Positions 7,744 through 17,656 of a stretch of DNA of 64,000 bases are shown here, piece after piece. Position numbers and translations under genes: made by a program. How positions within the stretch are numbered: the first letter of the stretch is position 1; each line of letters begins with the position of its first letter. Location: contig SVFO01000002.1 in NCBI GenBank assembly GCA_015056795.1, forward strand, positions 1-64,000, read 5' to 3'. The notes beneath the pieces were generated by a model. The model saw only the letters and a list, made by a program, of their open reading frames with translations, made no database searches and had not been told where the DNA came from. The DNA comes from Lachnospiraceae bacterium (lineage in GTDB: Bacteria; Bacillota; Clostridia; Lachnospirales; Lachnospiraceae).

Positions 7744-10205
7744 GAAATCGCCACCTTTTTCTTTAAAGTCGTTGCTTCCTTGTAAGGTCTAAAGAGCAGC
7801 CAGACAAATACGGCAAGCACGACAAAGGAAAGAATGATTCCGATGATGTTGCCATTTCCTGCCGCCATGCTCATCAAATGGAATACGACGAAGGATACAA
7901 CATAGGCAAACCCACATTCATAACCGATGGCAAACCAGGTCCACTTCGCATTATTCATTTCTCGCTTGATCGCACCAATGGCTGCAAAGCAGGGTGCACA
8001 GAGCAGGTTGAAAATCAGGAAGCTCATGCCGGATGCCGTCGTAAAGGCTGCCGCAAGTGCAGACCAGGCACTTCCCTCACCGCCGTACAGGACGCCCATG
8101 GTACCAACAATATTCTCCTTCGCAACAAGACCCGTAATGGATGCAACCGTTGCCTGCCAGTTACCAAAACCAAGAGGGATGAAAATCCACGCGATCGCAT
8201 TGCCCACAGAGGCAAGGATACTGTTTCCAATCTCCTCTTCCTCCAAAAGGCCAAACGCTCCGTCCACCCAGCCAAGTCTGGAAAGGAACCAGATCACGAT
8301 GCTGGAGAGCAAAATGATGGTGCCGGCCTTCTTGATGAAGCTCCAGCCTCTCTCCCACATGGAACGAAGAACGTTCGTAAGGGTTGGCCAGTGATATGCG
8401 GGAAGCTCCATGACAAAGGGAGCCGGATCGCCCGCAAACATCTTCGTCTTCTTCAGAATGATGCCGGAACAAATGATTGCTGCGATGCCGATGAAATAGG
8501 AGCCCGTTGAAACCCATGCGCTGCCGCCAAAGATAGCACCTGAAATCATGGCGATGAAGGGAAGCTTCGCGCCGCAGGGGATAAAGGTCGTCGTCATGAT
8601 CGTCATTCTTCTGTCGCGCTCATTTTCAATGGTTCTGGAAGCCATGATTCCAGGAATGCCGCAACCAGTACCGATCAGGATCGGAATAAAGCTCTTTCCG
8701 GAAAGACCAAAACGACGGAATACACGGTCAAGCACGAATGCCACGCGGGCCATGTAACCGCTTGCTTCAACGAAGGCTAACAGGAAGAACAGCACCAGCA
8801 TCTGAGGCACAAATCCAAGGACTGCGCCAACGCCGGCAACGATACCATCCAGAATCAGGCTCTTTAGCCAATCCGCACAGCCGATGGCATCCAAACCTCC
8901 CTCTACCAGCACGGGAACGCCGGGAACCCATACGCCGTAATCTGCAGGATCAGGCTCCTCAAAGCCATTCTTTTCAAAATATTCCACGGCATCCAGATAG
9001 CTCATGGAATTCACGTCATCCTCCGCTCCGTCAGGAACCGCCTCATAGTATACGGTGATGTCGCTCTGCTCCAAGGTCTCCTCATCCTCAACGGTATAGG
9101 TCACTTCCGTTTCCGTCGGAACAAATGCCTTCAAATCCTCAATGCTTGCCTCCTCGTCAAAACCGATAAAGGCATCGACTGCCTGCATGGCCGCCGTATA
9201 TTCCTCGCCGGCTTCTTCCGCCTCGCTGCTGCCGATGGCAAACAGATGATATCCATCTCCAAACAATCCATCATTTGCCCAATCCGTTGCCGACGCGCCG
9301 ACGCCAACCATGGCGATCCAATAGATCAGGAACATCACCAGCGCAAAGATGGGAAGTCCGAGGAATCTGTTCGTGACAATCTGGTCGATCTTATCAGAGT
9401 GACTGAGAAGATGCGCATCCTTTTTCTTGTATACACCCTTGAGCAGCTCTGCGATGTAAACATATCTTTCATTCGTGATAATGCTCTCGGCATCATCATC
9501 CATCTCTTTTTCTGCTGCCACAATATCCTTTTCCACGTGTGCCAGGGTATCCGGAGAAATCTTTAACTGCTCCAGCACCTTGTCATCCCGTTCAAATACC
9601 TTAATGGCATACCATCTTTGCTGCTCCTCAGGAAGGTCATGTACGATGGCCTCTTCAATATGTGCAATGGCGTGCTCCACTGGTCCCGAAAAGGTATGCA
9701 TCGGCACCTTCTTTCCAGCCTGCGCCGCAGCAATGGCTGCCTCAGCCGCTTCTATCGTCTTTTCTCCCTTCAGTGCGGAAATCTCAATGATCTGACATCC
9801 AAGCTTATTTGCCAGCTCCTTCGTATTCAGCTTGTCGCCATTCTTTCGAACGACATCCATCATGTTTATGGCAATGACAACGGGAATGCCAAGCTCGATC
9901 AGCTGCGTGGTCAGATACAGGTTACGCTCCAGATTTGTTCCATCCACAATATTCAAAATCGCATCTGGCCGTTCACCGATCAGATAGTTTCTTGCAACTA
10001 CCTCCTCCAAGGTATATGGAGAAAGAGAATAAATACCAGGAAGGTCCGTGATCGTTACGTCATCATGCTTCTTTAGCTTTCCTTCCTTCTTTTCTACGGT
10101 AACACCTGGCCAGTTACCAACGAACTGATTGGAACCAGTCAGGGAATTAAATAGCGTCGTCTTACCACTGTTCGGATTACCCGCAAGTGCAATTTTCATA
10201 CTCAT
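7740..10205 (-). CDS. feoB: Ferrous iron transport protein B
   Basis: This 821-residue Fe(II) transporter begins with a GTPase domain (G1 GNPNSGKTT at residues 9-17, G3 DLPG, G4 NMMD), followed by a GDI-like helical part and the polytopic core with two Gate repeats (for example GTGCGIPGIMASRTI and FIPCGAKLPF). An acidic insertion of about 130 residues lies after the first transmembrane helix (from ATDWANDGLFGDG to DPADYGVWVPG), making the protein longer than typical FeoB. It is preceded by two feoA genes and followed by the Cys-rich partner and the DtxR-type repressor. GGAGAGGG precedes the ATG. Confidence 0.96.
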   Translation of the reverse strand: MSMKIALAGNPNSGKTTLFNSLTGSNQFVGNWPGVTVEKKEGKLKKHDDVTITDLPGIYSLSPYTLEEVVARNYLIGERPDAILNIVDGTNLERNLYLTTQLIELGIPVVIAINMMDVVRKNGDKLNTKELANKLGCQIIEISALKGEKTIEAAEAAIAAAQAGKKVPMHTFSGPVEHAIAHIEEAIVHDLPEEQQRWYAIKVFERDDKVLEQLKISPDTLAHVEKDIVAAEKEMDDDAESIITNERYVYIAELLKGVYKKKDAHLLSHSDKIDQIVTNRFLGLPIFALVMFLIYWIAMVGVGASATDWANDGLFGDGYHLFAIGSSEAEEAGEEYTAAMQAVDAFIGFDEEASIEDLKAFVPTETEVTYTVEDEETLEQSDITVYYEAVPDGAEDDVNSMSYLDAVEYFEKNGFEEPDPADYGVWVPGVPVLVEGGLDAIGCADWLKSLILDGIVAGVGAVLGFVPQMLVLFFLLAFVEASGYMARVAFVLDRVFRRFGLSGKSFIPILIGTGCGIPGIMASRTIENERDRRMTIMTTTFIPCGAKLPFIAMISGAIFGGSAWVSTGSYFIGIAAIICSGIILKKTKMFAGDPAPFVMELPAYHWPTLTNVLRSMWERGWSFIKKAGTIILLSSIVIWFLSRLGWVDGAFGLLEEEEIGNSILASVGNAIAWIFIPLGFGNWQATVASITGLVAKENIVGTMGVLYGGEGSAWSALAAAFTTASGMSFLIFNLLCAPCFAAIGAIKREMNNAKWTWFAIGYECGFAYVVSFVVFHLMSMAAGNGNIIGIILSFVVLAVFVWLLFRPYKEATTLKKKVAIS

Positions 10206-10221
10206 GATCCCTCTCCTCTCC

Positions 10222-10446
10222 CTACTTTACCTCAATCATTTCCGCATCTGCCTTGCGGATGGAAAGCTCGTATCCCCTTACGGTTACCTCAATGGGATCT
10301 CCAAGGGGGGCTACCTTACGAACGTAAACCTCCGTGCCCTTTGTGATTCCCATGTCCATAATCCTTCTTTTAATTGCACCCTCACCGTGAAGCTTCACCA
10401 CGGTAACGGTCTGACCAATCTTTACTTCCTTTAAATTCATACTCAC
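10222..10446 (-). CDS. feoA: FeoA family SH3-like protein
   Basis: This 74-residue protein is a full-length FeoA: a small beta-barrel with GQTVTVVKLHGEGAIKRR, MDMGITKGTEV and a final GYELSIRKADAEMI. FeoA is a cytosolic SH3-like protein needed for FeoB function, probably through contact with its GTPase domain. It lies 16 bases upstream of feoB with GGGAGG before the ATG. It is the second of two tandem feoA-type genes in this operon. Confidence 0.93.
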   Translation of the reverse strand: MSMNLKEVKIGQTVTVVKLHGEGAIKRRIMDMGITKGTEVYVRKVAPLGDPIEVTVRGYELSIRKADAEMIEVK

Positions 10447-10480
10447 TTTTTCCTCCCTAACTCATGTATTCGTTGTGATT

Positions 10481-10693
10481 TTACACCATAACTTTCCTAG
10501 CCAAATCCTCGTCAAGAGCGATGCGGGACTCCTTCACCTTGACAATCACGTTGCCTCCGATCGTACTGATCAGCGTCACACATCCCCCCGGCGTAAACCC
10601 AAGATTCTCAAGGTGACGTTTGACCTGCTCGCTTCCTCCGACCTTCTTTACGACGCTTTCCTCACCTGGAACAGCATAAATTAGCGGCATCAT
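10481..10693 (-). CDS. feoA: FeoA family protein, first copy
   Basis: This 70-residue protein starts MMPLIYAVPGEESVVKKV and contains RHLENLGFTPGGCVTLIS and ESRIALDEDLARKVMV, the FeoA fold with less similarity to the textbook sequence than the second copy. I chose the ATG at 10693 because GAGGAGG ends six bases before it. An upstream in-frame ATG at 10714 lacks such a site. Tandem, diverged FeoA proteins are common in clostridial feo operons, and one may bind FeoB while the other has a regulatory role (inference). Confidence 0.88.
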   Translation of the reverse strand: MMPLIYAVPGEESVVKKVGGSEQVKRHLENLGFTPGGCVTLISTIGGNVIVKVKESRIALDEDLARKVMV

Positions 10694-10718
10694 TTCAAAC
10701 CTCCTCAATCTCATGTGT

Positions 10719-10736
10719 TTAGTTATGCATGACTAA
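10719..10736. promoter_or_regulatory. Metal-box palindrome in the feo leader
   Basis: TTAGTTATGCATGACTAA is a palindrome with one imperfect pair, 26 bases upstream of the first feoA start. It belongs to the TTAG-N-CTAA family discussed under findings but has a longer centre. Confidence 0.5.
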
Positions 10737-10789
10737 CTATGTCTCAAAAAGAAAACGCATCATAATTCCATGCATTTTACCAAAAATAA

Positions 10790-10843
10790 TTAGCCATCCC
10801 TAACTTCACAGGTTAGTATATTCTAACCTCATTAAAATGTCAA
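10790..10843 (-). promoter_or_regulatory. feo promoter with two TTAG...CTAA operators
   Basis: Minus-strand TTGACA (10843-10838) and TATACT (10820-10815) are 17 bases apart. GGTTAGTATATTCTAACC (10811-10828) lies exactly over the -10 box and TTAGCCATCCCTAA (10790-10803) just after the start. A repressor bound there would block transcription, as expected for iron-repressed ferrous uptake. Confidence 0.7.
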
Positions 10844-10935
10844 GAAGTTTTTTGAGTGAATAACTTCAGTAATGGAATCAGGGGATTCCCTGCGTGACTT
10901 CCTAAAATGGTCGTCAACAGAAAATCCCCTGATAG

Positions 10936-12249
<1,314 letters not shown>

Positions 12250-12330
12250 TTATTCACCGATTATGTTTTTTAGTGTCTCCCTTTGCTGCTCAGTTTATTT
12301 ACGTTTCCGCCATTTCCAATAGAGAACGGC

Positions 12331-12445
12331 AAAAAAATTAGGCTTTTCGCCTATTCTGAGACCAGGGCACATCGGAGGGCGGCACCCCTCCGATACACCA
12401 GGCCTTCACATGAGTTTTCAAAGGTAGTTAGTTATTTCTAACTGT
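12331..12445 (-). ncRNA. Candidate metal-regulated small RNA upstream of eno
   Basis: A sigma-A promoter (TTGATT 12479-12474, 17 bases, TATAAT 12456-12451) is followed at the start site by the metal-box palindrome and, about 115 bases later, by a clear terminator (AATAGGC-GAAA-GCCTAA plus seven T, 12354-12331). No open frame fits between. The RNA contains a strong hairpin, CGGAGGG with CCCTCCG (12392-12373). The CCCUCC strand is complementary to Shine-Dalgarno sequences, so it could silence mRNAs when iron is low. A leader of eno with premature termination is the alternative. Confidence 0.5.
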
Positions 12446-12479
12446 ATGCCATTATACAGCGTTCTCCATTCAAAATCAA
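12426..12479 (-). promoter_or_regulatory. Promoter and metal-box operator of the small RNA
   Basis: TTGATT-N17-TATAAT on the minus strand, with AGTTAGTTATTTCTAACT at 12426-12443 starting at the expected transcription start. The operator core is identical in spacing to those of the tetR-MATE and fur-like genes. Confidence 0.65.
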
Positions 12480-12532
12480 TATGCGTAATTGATAAAAAGT
12501 ATCAGCTCCGCATGTTGCTCTCGAAAAAATTA

Positions 12533-14605
12533 TTAGAGTAGTGTCGTCATGCTTTTTAATCCTATGCCCAAGGTCGATGCATTATGTAGTAACGCGGAAG
12601 TGGTAGGCTGAATGATCCCTCCAACGCCAAGCAGAATCAAGGCTGCATTAAAGCTTATGATGAACCGATAATCCCCGTCAATCCGTTTTGTCAGTGCATT
12701 ACTCAGTTCCTTCAGCGTCACGATCGCATCCAAGCTTTCCGCAGATATCGTGATATCAGCAATTTCCTTCGCAATGGCCGCGCCAGTACTGATTGCAATT
12801 CCAGCATCTGCTTCCGACAGTGCGGGAGAATCATTGATGCCATCACCGATCATAATGACCTTTCTGCCCTCTTCCTTTTCCTTTTTGACAAACGCAGCCT
12901 TTTCCTCAGGCAAAACCTCTGCATAATAAGCGTCCACGCCGACTCTTTTCGCCATGGCTGCCGCCGTTTTTTCATTGTCGCCCGTCATCATGACGATCTT
13001 TTGAAATCCAAGCTCCCGAAGCCTTTTGATCACCTCGGGTGCTTCCTCCCTCACGGGATCCTCTATACAGATCACGGCGGAAAGCACGCCGCCAACGGCA
13101 AAATACAGATAGGACTGCTCTCCCGTCAAGGCATCAAAGGTTTCCTGGTCCTCTGGAGCAATTTTGCAGCCTTCATCCTCCATCACAAAATGATAGCTGC
13201 CGATCACCACGCGCTTTTCATCTATGGTACTGGCAATTCCATGTGCGACAACATAGCTGATCTCCGAATGCATTTCCTCATGTGTCAGCCCCTTTTCAAG
13301 TGCAGCATCAACCACGGCATTGGCCATGGGATGCGGATAATGCTCTTCAAGGCAGGCTGCCATGCGAAGATCCTCATCTGCGTCGCTTCCGTGAAAGGGA
13401 ATGACCTCGACCACCCTTGGCATGGCATGCGTCAGCGTACCCGTTTTGTCGAAGACGATGGTATCTGCCTGCGCCACTGCTTCAAGGAATTTTCCTCCCT
13501 TAATGGTCATTCCATGCTCGCTTCCCTCTTTCATGGCAGACAGCACGCAAATGGGGATGGCAAGCTTTAACGCGCAGGAAAAATCAACCATGAGAACAGA
13601 AAGAGTCTTGGTCGGATTTCTTGTCAGCAAATAGGTCAGCAGCGTTCCGCCAAGCGTATACGGCACAAGCCTGTCGGCAAGTCGGGCTGCTCGGTTTTCT
13701 GACTCAGACTTTAGTTTCTCCGACTCCTCAATCATCCTGACGATCCTGTCATACCTGCCGGTTCCGGAAACCTTGTCGACCCGGAGGAGGCACTCGCCCT
13801 CCTCAACAACGCTACCCGCATACACATAGGATCCAACATCCTTTTTTACCGGCAGAGATTCTCCCGTCATGGATGCCTGATTTACCATGGCCTCCCCTTT
13901 GCATACACATCCATCCAAGGGGATCATACTTCCCGTTCTCACAATAACGAGATCGCCTGCCTGAATCTGCGTAATTGGCAGCAATACCTCGGAGTCATCC
14001 ATTTTTACCCATGCCTTCTCAACGCCAAGCGACATCGTTCTTGCAAGATCGTCCACGGACTTTTTATGCGTCCATTCCTCAAGGATCTCACCGATTCTAA
14101 GAAGGAACATGACGGAAGCCGCCGTGCCAAAATCGCCGCGGAGCATGGATACGGATATCGCAGTTGCATCCAAAACGCTTACGTCCACCTGTCCCTTACA
14201 AAGGCTTCGAATTCCCTTCCATACATATTTGCAGGCATTGATGATAGACAAGAACCTGTGAATGGGAAGCGGCAATAACCATTTTTTCAAATATCTCTTG
14301 GCAATGGTCATCACCAGTTCTTCTTCATACCTGCGATTTAACTCGCGTCCCGTATGTTCAGGTACCAGCTTCTCGTTTTCCTCATTCTGAAAGGAAAAGC
14401 GAGCCAGCGCCATGATAATCTCGTCCCTCTGCCCATCGAACCAGATCACGGCATCTGCCGTCCTGTCATAAACCTTTACCTTCGTCACGGCCGGAAGGGC
14501 TCTCAGATAGTATTCCGCCACGTCAGCCTGGTGCAGAGTCATTCTTGTCAGCACCATGTGAACGCGAAGTCTTCCGCGTGACTCGTGCATGATTTTACAT
14601 TTCAT
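12533..14605 (-). CDS. Heavy-metal P1B-type ATPase with N-terminal HMA_2-like domain
   Basis: A metal-transporting P-type ATPase. An N-terminal domain of about 80 residues (SRGRLRVHM) resembles HMA_2. The actuator has TGESLPV, the phosphorylation site is DKTGTLT, and the hinge is MIGDGINDSPAL. In the transmembrane helix where copper and zinc pumps have C-P-C, this protein reads FSCALKLAIP: the proline is replaced and only one Cys remains, so its metal may not be Cu or Zn. I placed the start at the ATG 14605 because AGAGGTGG precedes it. It follows the DUF6110 gene with a terminator between them. Confidence 0.88.
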   Translation of the reverse strand: MKCKIMHESRGRLRVHMVLTRMTLHQADVAEYYLRALPAVTKVKVYDRTADAVIWFDGQRDEIIMALARFSFQNEENEKLVPEHTGRELNRRYEEELVMTIAKRYLKKWLLPLPIHRFLSIINACKYVWKGIRSLCKGQVDVSVLDATAISVSMLRGDFGTAASVMFLLRIGEILEEWTHKKSVDDLARTMSLGVEKAWVKMDDSEVLLPITQIQAGDLVIVRTGSMIPLDGCVCKGEAMVNQASMTGESLPVKKDVGSYVYAGSVVEEGECLLRVDKVSGTGRYDRIVRMIEESEKLKSESENRAARLADRLVPYTLGGTLLTYLLTRNPTKTLSVLMVDFSCALKLAIPICVLSAMKEGSEHGMTIKGGKFLEAVAQADTIVFDKTGTLTHAMPRVVEVIPFHGSDADEDLRMAACLEEHYPHPMANAVVDAALEKGLTHEEMHSEISYVVAHGIASTIDEKRVVIGSYHFVMEDEGCKIAPEDQETFDALTGEQSYLYFAVGGVLSAVICIEDPVREEAPEVIKRLRELGFQKIVMMTGDNEKTAAAMAKRVGVDAYYAEVLPEEKAAFVKKEKEEGRKVIMIGDGINDSPALSEADAGIAISTGAAIAKEIADITISAESLDAIVTLKELSNALTKRIDGDYRFIISFNAALILLGVGGIIQPTTSALLHNASTLGIGLKSMTTLL

Positions 14606-14641
14606 AAGCATCCACCTCTTCAACTCTCAAATAACGAATGC

Positions 14642-14667
14642 AAAAGGGCTGCCAAATTGACAGCCCC
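14642..14667 (-). terminator. Hairpin between DUF6110 and ATPase genes
   Basis: GGGCTG and CAGCCC pair around a 9-base loop and are followed by TTTTGC on the minus strand. It may reduce transcription into the ATPase gene. Confidence 0.5.
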
Positions 14668-14682
14668 TCCGTTTTTTGATTC

Positions 14683-14955
14683 TCACTCGGCATCGTTTGC
14701 GTTCGCCGCATCGGAAATCACGGATTCCTCTTCCTTTACGGCTCTGTCTTCATTGATCTGCTTAGCATCATCATAGATGTCACCACAGTTTTCCTTGACA
14801 TTGGTAGCCACTTCCATGACGCAATCCTTTGCCCTGAGAACCGCTGCAGTCGCGTGAGTGTATGCTTTTTTTGCATCCTTGCTAGCTAAAATTTTAATTC
14901 CTGCCGTGCCAAACAGCACTCCCCCAAGAAACAATCCCCATTTTCCAATTTTCAT
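14683..14955 (-). CDS. DUF6110 family protein
   Basis: This 90-residue protein has a single N-terminal membrane segment (KWGLFLGGVLFGTAGIKILAS), then SKDAKKAYTHATAAVLRAKD and an acidic tail. This layout and its place directly before an HMA_2-type P1B ATPase fit the DUF6110 family, which commonly accompanies such ATPases. Its role is unknown. It may stabilise the pump or act as a metal-handling partner (inference). The ATG at 14955 follows GGAGGACAAGAAC. An upstream TTG frame would add five residues but would consume the ribosome site. Confidence 0.78.
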   Translation of the reverse strand: MKIGKWGLFLGGVLFGTAGIKILASKDAKKAYTHATAAVLRAKDCVMEVATNVKENCGDIYDDAKQINEDRAVKEEESVISDAANANDAE

Positions 14956-15075
14956 GTTCTTGTCCTCCAAAACCTTGTTTTGTCGATTTGTCTAAGCCCT
15001 TCCAAAGGGTATAATTTATTGTACTTCTCCAAGGTAAGGACAGTCAATCGGAGGCGCGCTTAATGAGAAATATTA

Positions 15076-17511
15076 TCACTTGGTAAGGATGACCTTGCCA
15101 GAGGTTCCGTCCACCATGACAAAATCACCGTCCTTTAGCTTTTTTGTGGCATCTCCCGTGGCAAGGACGGCAGGAATCTGATATTCCCTTGCAACAATGG
15201 CTGCATGGGAAAGCGTTCCGCCCGTATCCACTACAACGCCTGCTGCCAGGCAAAAGAGCGGCGTCCACTCAGGATCGGTGTAGGTGCAGACTAAGATATC
15301 TCCCTCGCAAAGCTTATCGAACTCCTTCGGCGATCTGACAATGCATACCCTTCCCGATGCCTGTCCGGCGGATCCGCCAATGCCCGTGATGCCATCCTCC
15401 CCATTTTCCAGGGCATCCTGCATGGCCTTTTGCCAATAAGCAACCGCCAGCGGTCGCATCCTTCTTCTTTTCTCCACCAGACCCTGTTCCTTCTCCGTCC
15501 AGCCATGCTCGCAGACGGTAAAGAATTCGTCCGCAAAGAGATATAAATAATCCTCATAGGAATGGTCCGTTAGCTTTTCCAATTTGTGCAAAAGCATTCT
15601 GCAATACTCAAACTCCGATTCCCAGAGATACTGTGTTGCCTCGCGTATGTAATGATAGTGCCTGAGAGCCTCGGCGCGCTTTTCAAAGGCCTCGAATTTC
15701 TTTGCTGACATGGAGCTCTTGGCTTTGCTTAAAATCGCCTGATACTTCTCCAGTCCTTCCACCATGGTAGGCACCTTGCTCTCCGACTTTTTTACCATGG
15801 GGCGCAGAACCTTTAAGAACCTGTCTGGCTCCTCCCGCCAGGATTTCGAGATATAGCAATAGCAGTTAAAATCTGATTTCCCACCGTATCTCTCTAAAAA
15901 CGCAGCAAACTGCTCCGCAAGGTCTGGATACTCTGCGCAAATTTCCTCATACTCCCTGCTTAAGACAAATTCCTTTCTTTTCTCATCTGCACGAATCCAT
16001 TCGGCGAGCTGTGACATCTCCCTGTTTAGATCGGCCGTAACATAGGACAATCCCTCCAACAAATCATAGGAATTCCAGTTCTCTCCCCACTTTTTCAGTT
16101 CCTTGTTGACGCGCATGCTTTCGATGGCGTTTGGAAAAAGTGCATATAAAAATCTGTCATAGGCCGTCTTTCCAATCAGCTCGCGCATACGCTTTAAGGA
16201 GCTTCCGATTTCTTGTGTCGTCTTTGGATCTGCCTGCTTTTCTTTTTCAAATGTCGCTCTGCATTGCTCCAGCGAAGCATCCGCCTTTCTGACATTCTGA
16301 TCCGCATCATTGATCATCCTAAGGTAGTGCGGAATCTGAAAGACCTTGCGCGTAACGCTGGGTTTGCTTTGTGTCAGAAAATTGACTCCGTCCTGATCGA
16401 TCGGATACATACTGTCACCAAACTTTATGCCGATCTCCTCGAACAGGATTCCCTTTTGCTCTCCCACGAGACCGCCAAAATCATGATCCAGCGGAAAGTA
16501 CGGTGTCGGCGTTTTCTCTAGATTAAATAAAACATTCTCCCTCATTTTTCCCTTGGCGGGCTGTACCTTGGGATACTTTGCAAAGTCTTCCTCCGTAAAA
16601 GTCCTTTCCTCCTGCCGACTTAAGGTCGTAATGGCTCTCGCCTGAAGTATATAGATCCTGCCGTCCCTCACTGCCCACTCAATATCCATAGGGCGCCCAT
16701 AGTGCTTTTCAATCTTCATGCCCTCTGCCACAAGCGCGCGAATTTCTTTCTCGGAGAGCACCTGCGCCTTGCGCGCTGCATCGTCCACGGCTACCTTCTC
16801 CGTCCCATTCTCGCCATAAACAATCTGATATTCCTTGCTTCCAATGACGGATTTTAAAACCCTTCCTTCTCTGTCACAGACATATTCATCAGGACTGACA
16901 ATGCCTGAAACCACGGCCTCTCCAAGGCCATAGGATGCGTTAACGTGGACATTCCTCGGATCTCCCGACGGGTCACTGGTAAACATGACGCCCGCGCTTT
17001 CACTCTCGATCATCTCCTGAAGGACAACTGCCAGTGCAACCCTTTGCTGATCATAGCCTGCGTTTTTTCGATAGCTGATGGCACGATCCCCCCATAGGGA
17101 GGCATAACAATCCTTGACCTTTTGAAAGATCATTTCCAGCCCCACAACATTCAAATAGGTCTCCTGCTGTCCTGCAAAGCTTGCGTCCTCCAGATCCTCG
17201 GCGGTTGCGGAGGATCTGATGGCCAATCTTGCATTGTCTCCTAACGCCTCATAATACGCCGTAAGCTCATTTTTGATCTTCTTAGGCAGATTTCCCTTGC
17301 GAATGCAATTACGAAGCTCCTCGGCGTCATTATGGGCCTCTGGAGCGATTCCATTCTCCTCCATGTATTTCTCATAGGCTGCCGCCGTAAGAACCGCCCC
17401 CTGGGGAACTGGAATCCCTGCTGCCGTCATTTCTCCGAGATTCGCACCCTTTCCGCCGGCACTCGCCACATCCTCTTTTCTGATCTCCTCAAAAGGAATA
17501 CAATATTTCAT
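15076..17511 (-). CDS. PEP-synthase-like phosphotransferase lacking the PEP barrel (RPH-like)
   Basis: This 811-residue protein has an N-terminal PPDK_N ATP-grasp domain (GGKGANLGEM, RSSATAEDLEDASFAGQQETYLNV, AGVMFTSDPSGDPRNV), a long helical middle of about 400 residues and a C-terminal swivel domain with the catalytic His in GGTLSHAAIVARE. The TIM-barrel PEP/pyruvate domain of true PEP synthase is absent. This architecture (ATP-grasp, substrate domain, His swivel) is that of rifampin phosphotransferase and relatives, so it probably moves a phosphate from ATP to an unknown acceptor. The ATG at 17511 has AGGAAAGGAAG upstream, and the longer GTG start is less likely. Confidence 0.8.
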   Translation of the reverse strand: MKYCIPFEEIRKEDVASAGGKGANLGEMTAAGIPVPQGAVLTAAAYEKYMEENGIAPEAHNDAEELRNCIRKGNLPKKIKNELTAYYEALGDNARLAIRSSATAEDLEDASFAGQQETYLNVVGLEMIFQKVKDCYASLWGDRAISYRKNAGYDQQRVALAVVLQEMIESESAGVMFTSDPSGDPRNVHVNASYGLGEAVVSGIVSPDEYVCDREGRVLKSVIGSKEYQIVYGENGTEKVAVDDAARKAQVLSEKEIRALVAEGMKIEKHYGRPMDIEWAVRDGRIYILQARAITTLSRQEERTFTEEDFAKYPKVQPAKGKMRENVLFNLEKTPTPYFPLDHDFGGLVGEQKGILFEEIGIKFGDSMYPIDQDGVNFLTQSKPSVTRKVFQIPHYLRMINDADQNVRKADASLEQCRATFEKEKQADPKTTQEIGSSLKRMRELIGKTAYDRFLYALFPNAIESMRVNKELKKWGENWNSYDLLEGLSYVTADLNREMSQLAEWIRADEKRKEFVLSREYEEICAEYPDLAEQFAAFLERYGGKSDFNCYCYISKSWREEPDRFLKVLRPMVKKSESKVPTMVEGLEKYQAILSKAKSSMSAKKFEAFEKRAEALRHYHYIREATQYLWESEFEYCRMLLHKLEKLTDHSYEDYLYLFADEFFTVCEHGWTEKEQGLVEKRRRMRPLAVAYWQKAMQDALENGEDGITGIGGSAGQASGRVCIVRSPKEFDKLCEGDILVCTYTDPEWTPLFCLAAGVVVDTGGTLSHAAIVAREYQIPAVLATGDATKKLKDGDFVMVDGTSGKVILTK

Positions 17512-17538
17512 AGCCTTCGCTTCCTTTCCTGTCACGTT

Positions 17539-17629
17539 ACTTTATGATTTCACTTTATGATTTCACTTTAAGCTTTCACGATTTGATTTCACTCTATGAT
17601 TTCACTCTATGATTTCCCTTTAAGCTTTC
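17539..17629. repeat. Seven-unit 13-bp tandem repeat
   Basis: Seven consecutive 13-base units with the pattern ACTTTATGATTTC or ACTCTATGATTTC, with two or three units changed to ACTTTAAGCTTTC or ACGATTTGATTTC. It fills the gap between the MATE gene and the swivel-enzyme gene. Each unit carries TGATTT or AAGCTT and lacks a dyad of its own. Confidence 0.85.
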
Positions 17630-17656
17630 GTTCGTTCACTTCCTCACTTCCTCGGG

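Noticed and set aside
10869..10932. Inverted repeat ATCAGGGGATT/AATCCCCTGAT after eno as a riboswitch or attachment site
   Set aside because: It is a plain long-loop hairpin behind eno and is best explained as an RNA 3' end. No duplicate of the sequence was found.
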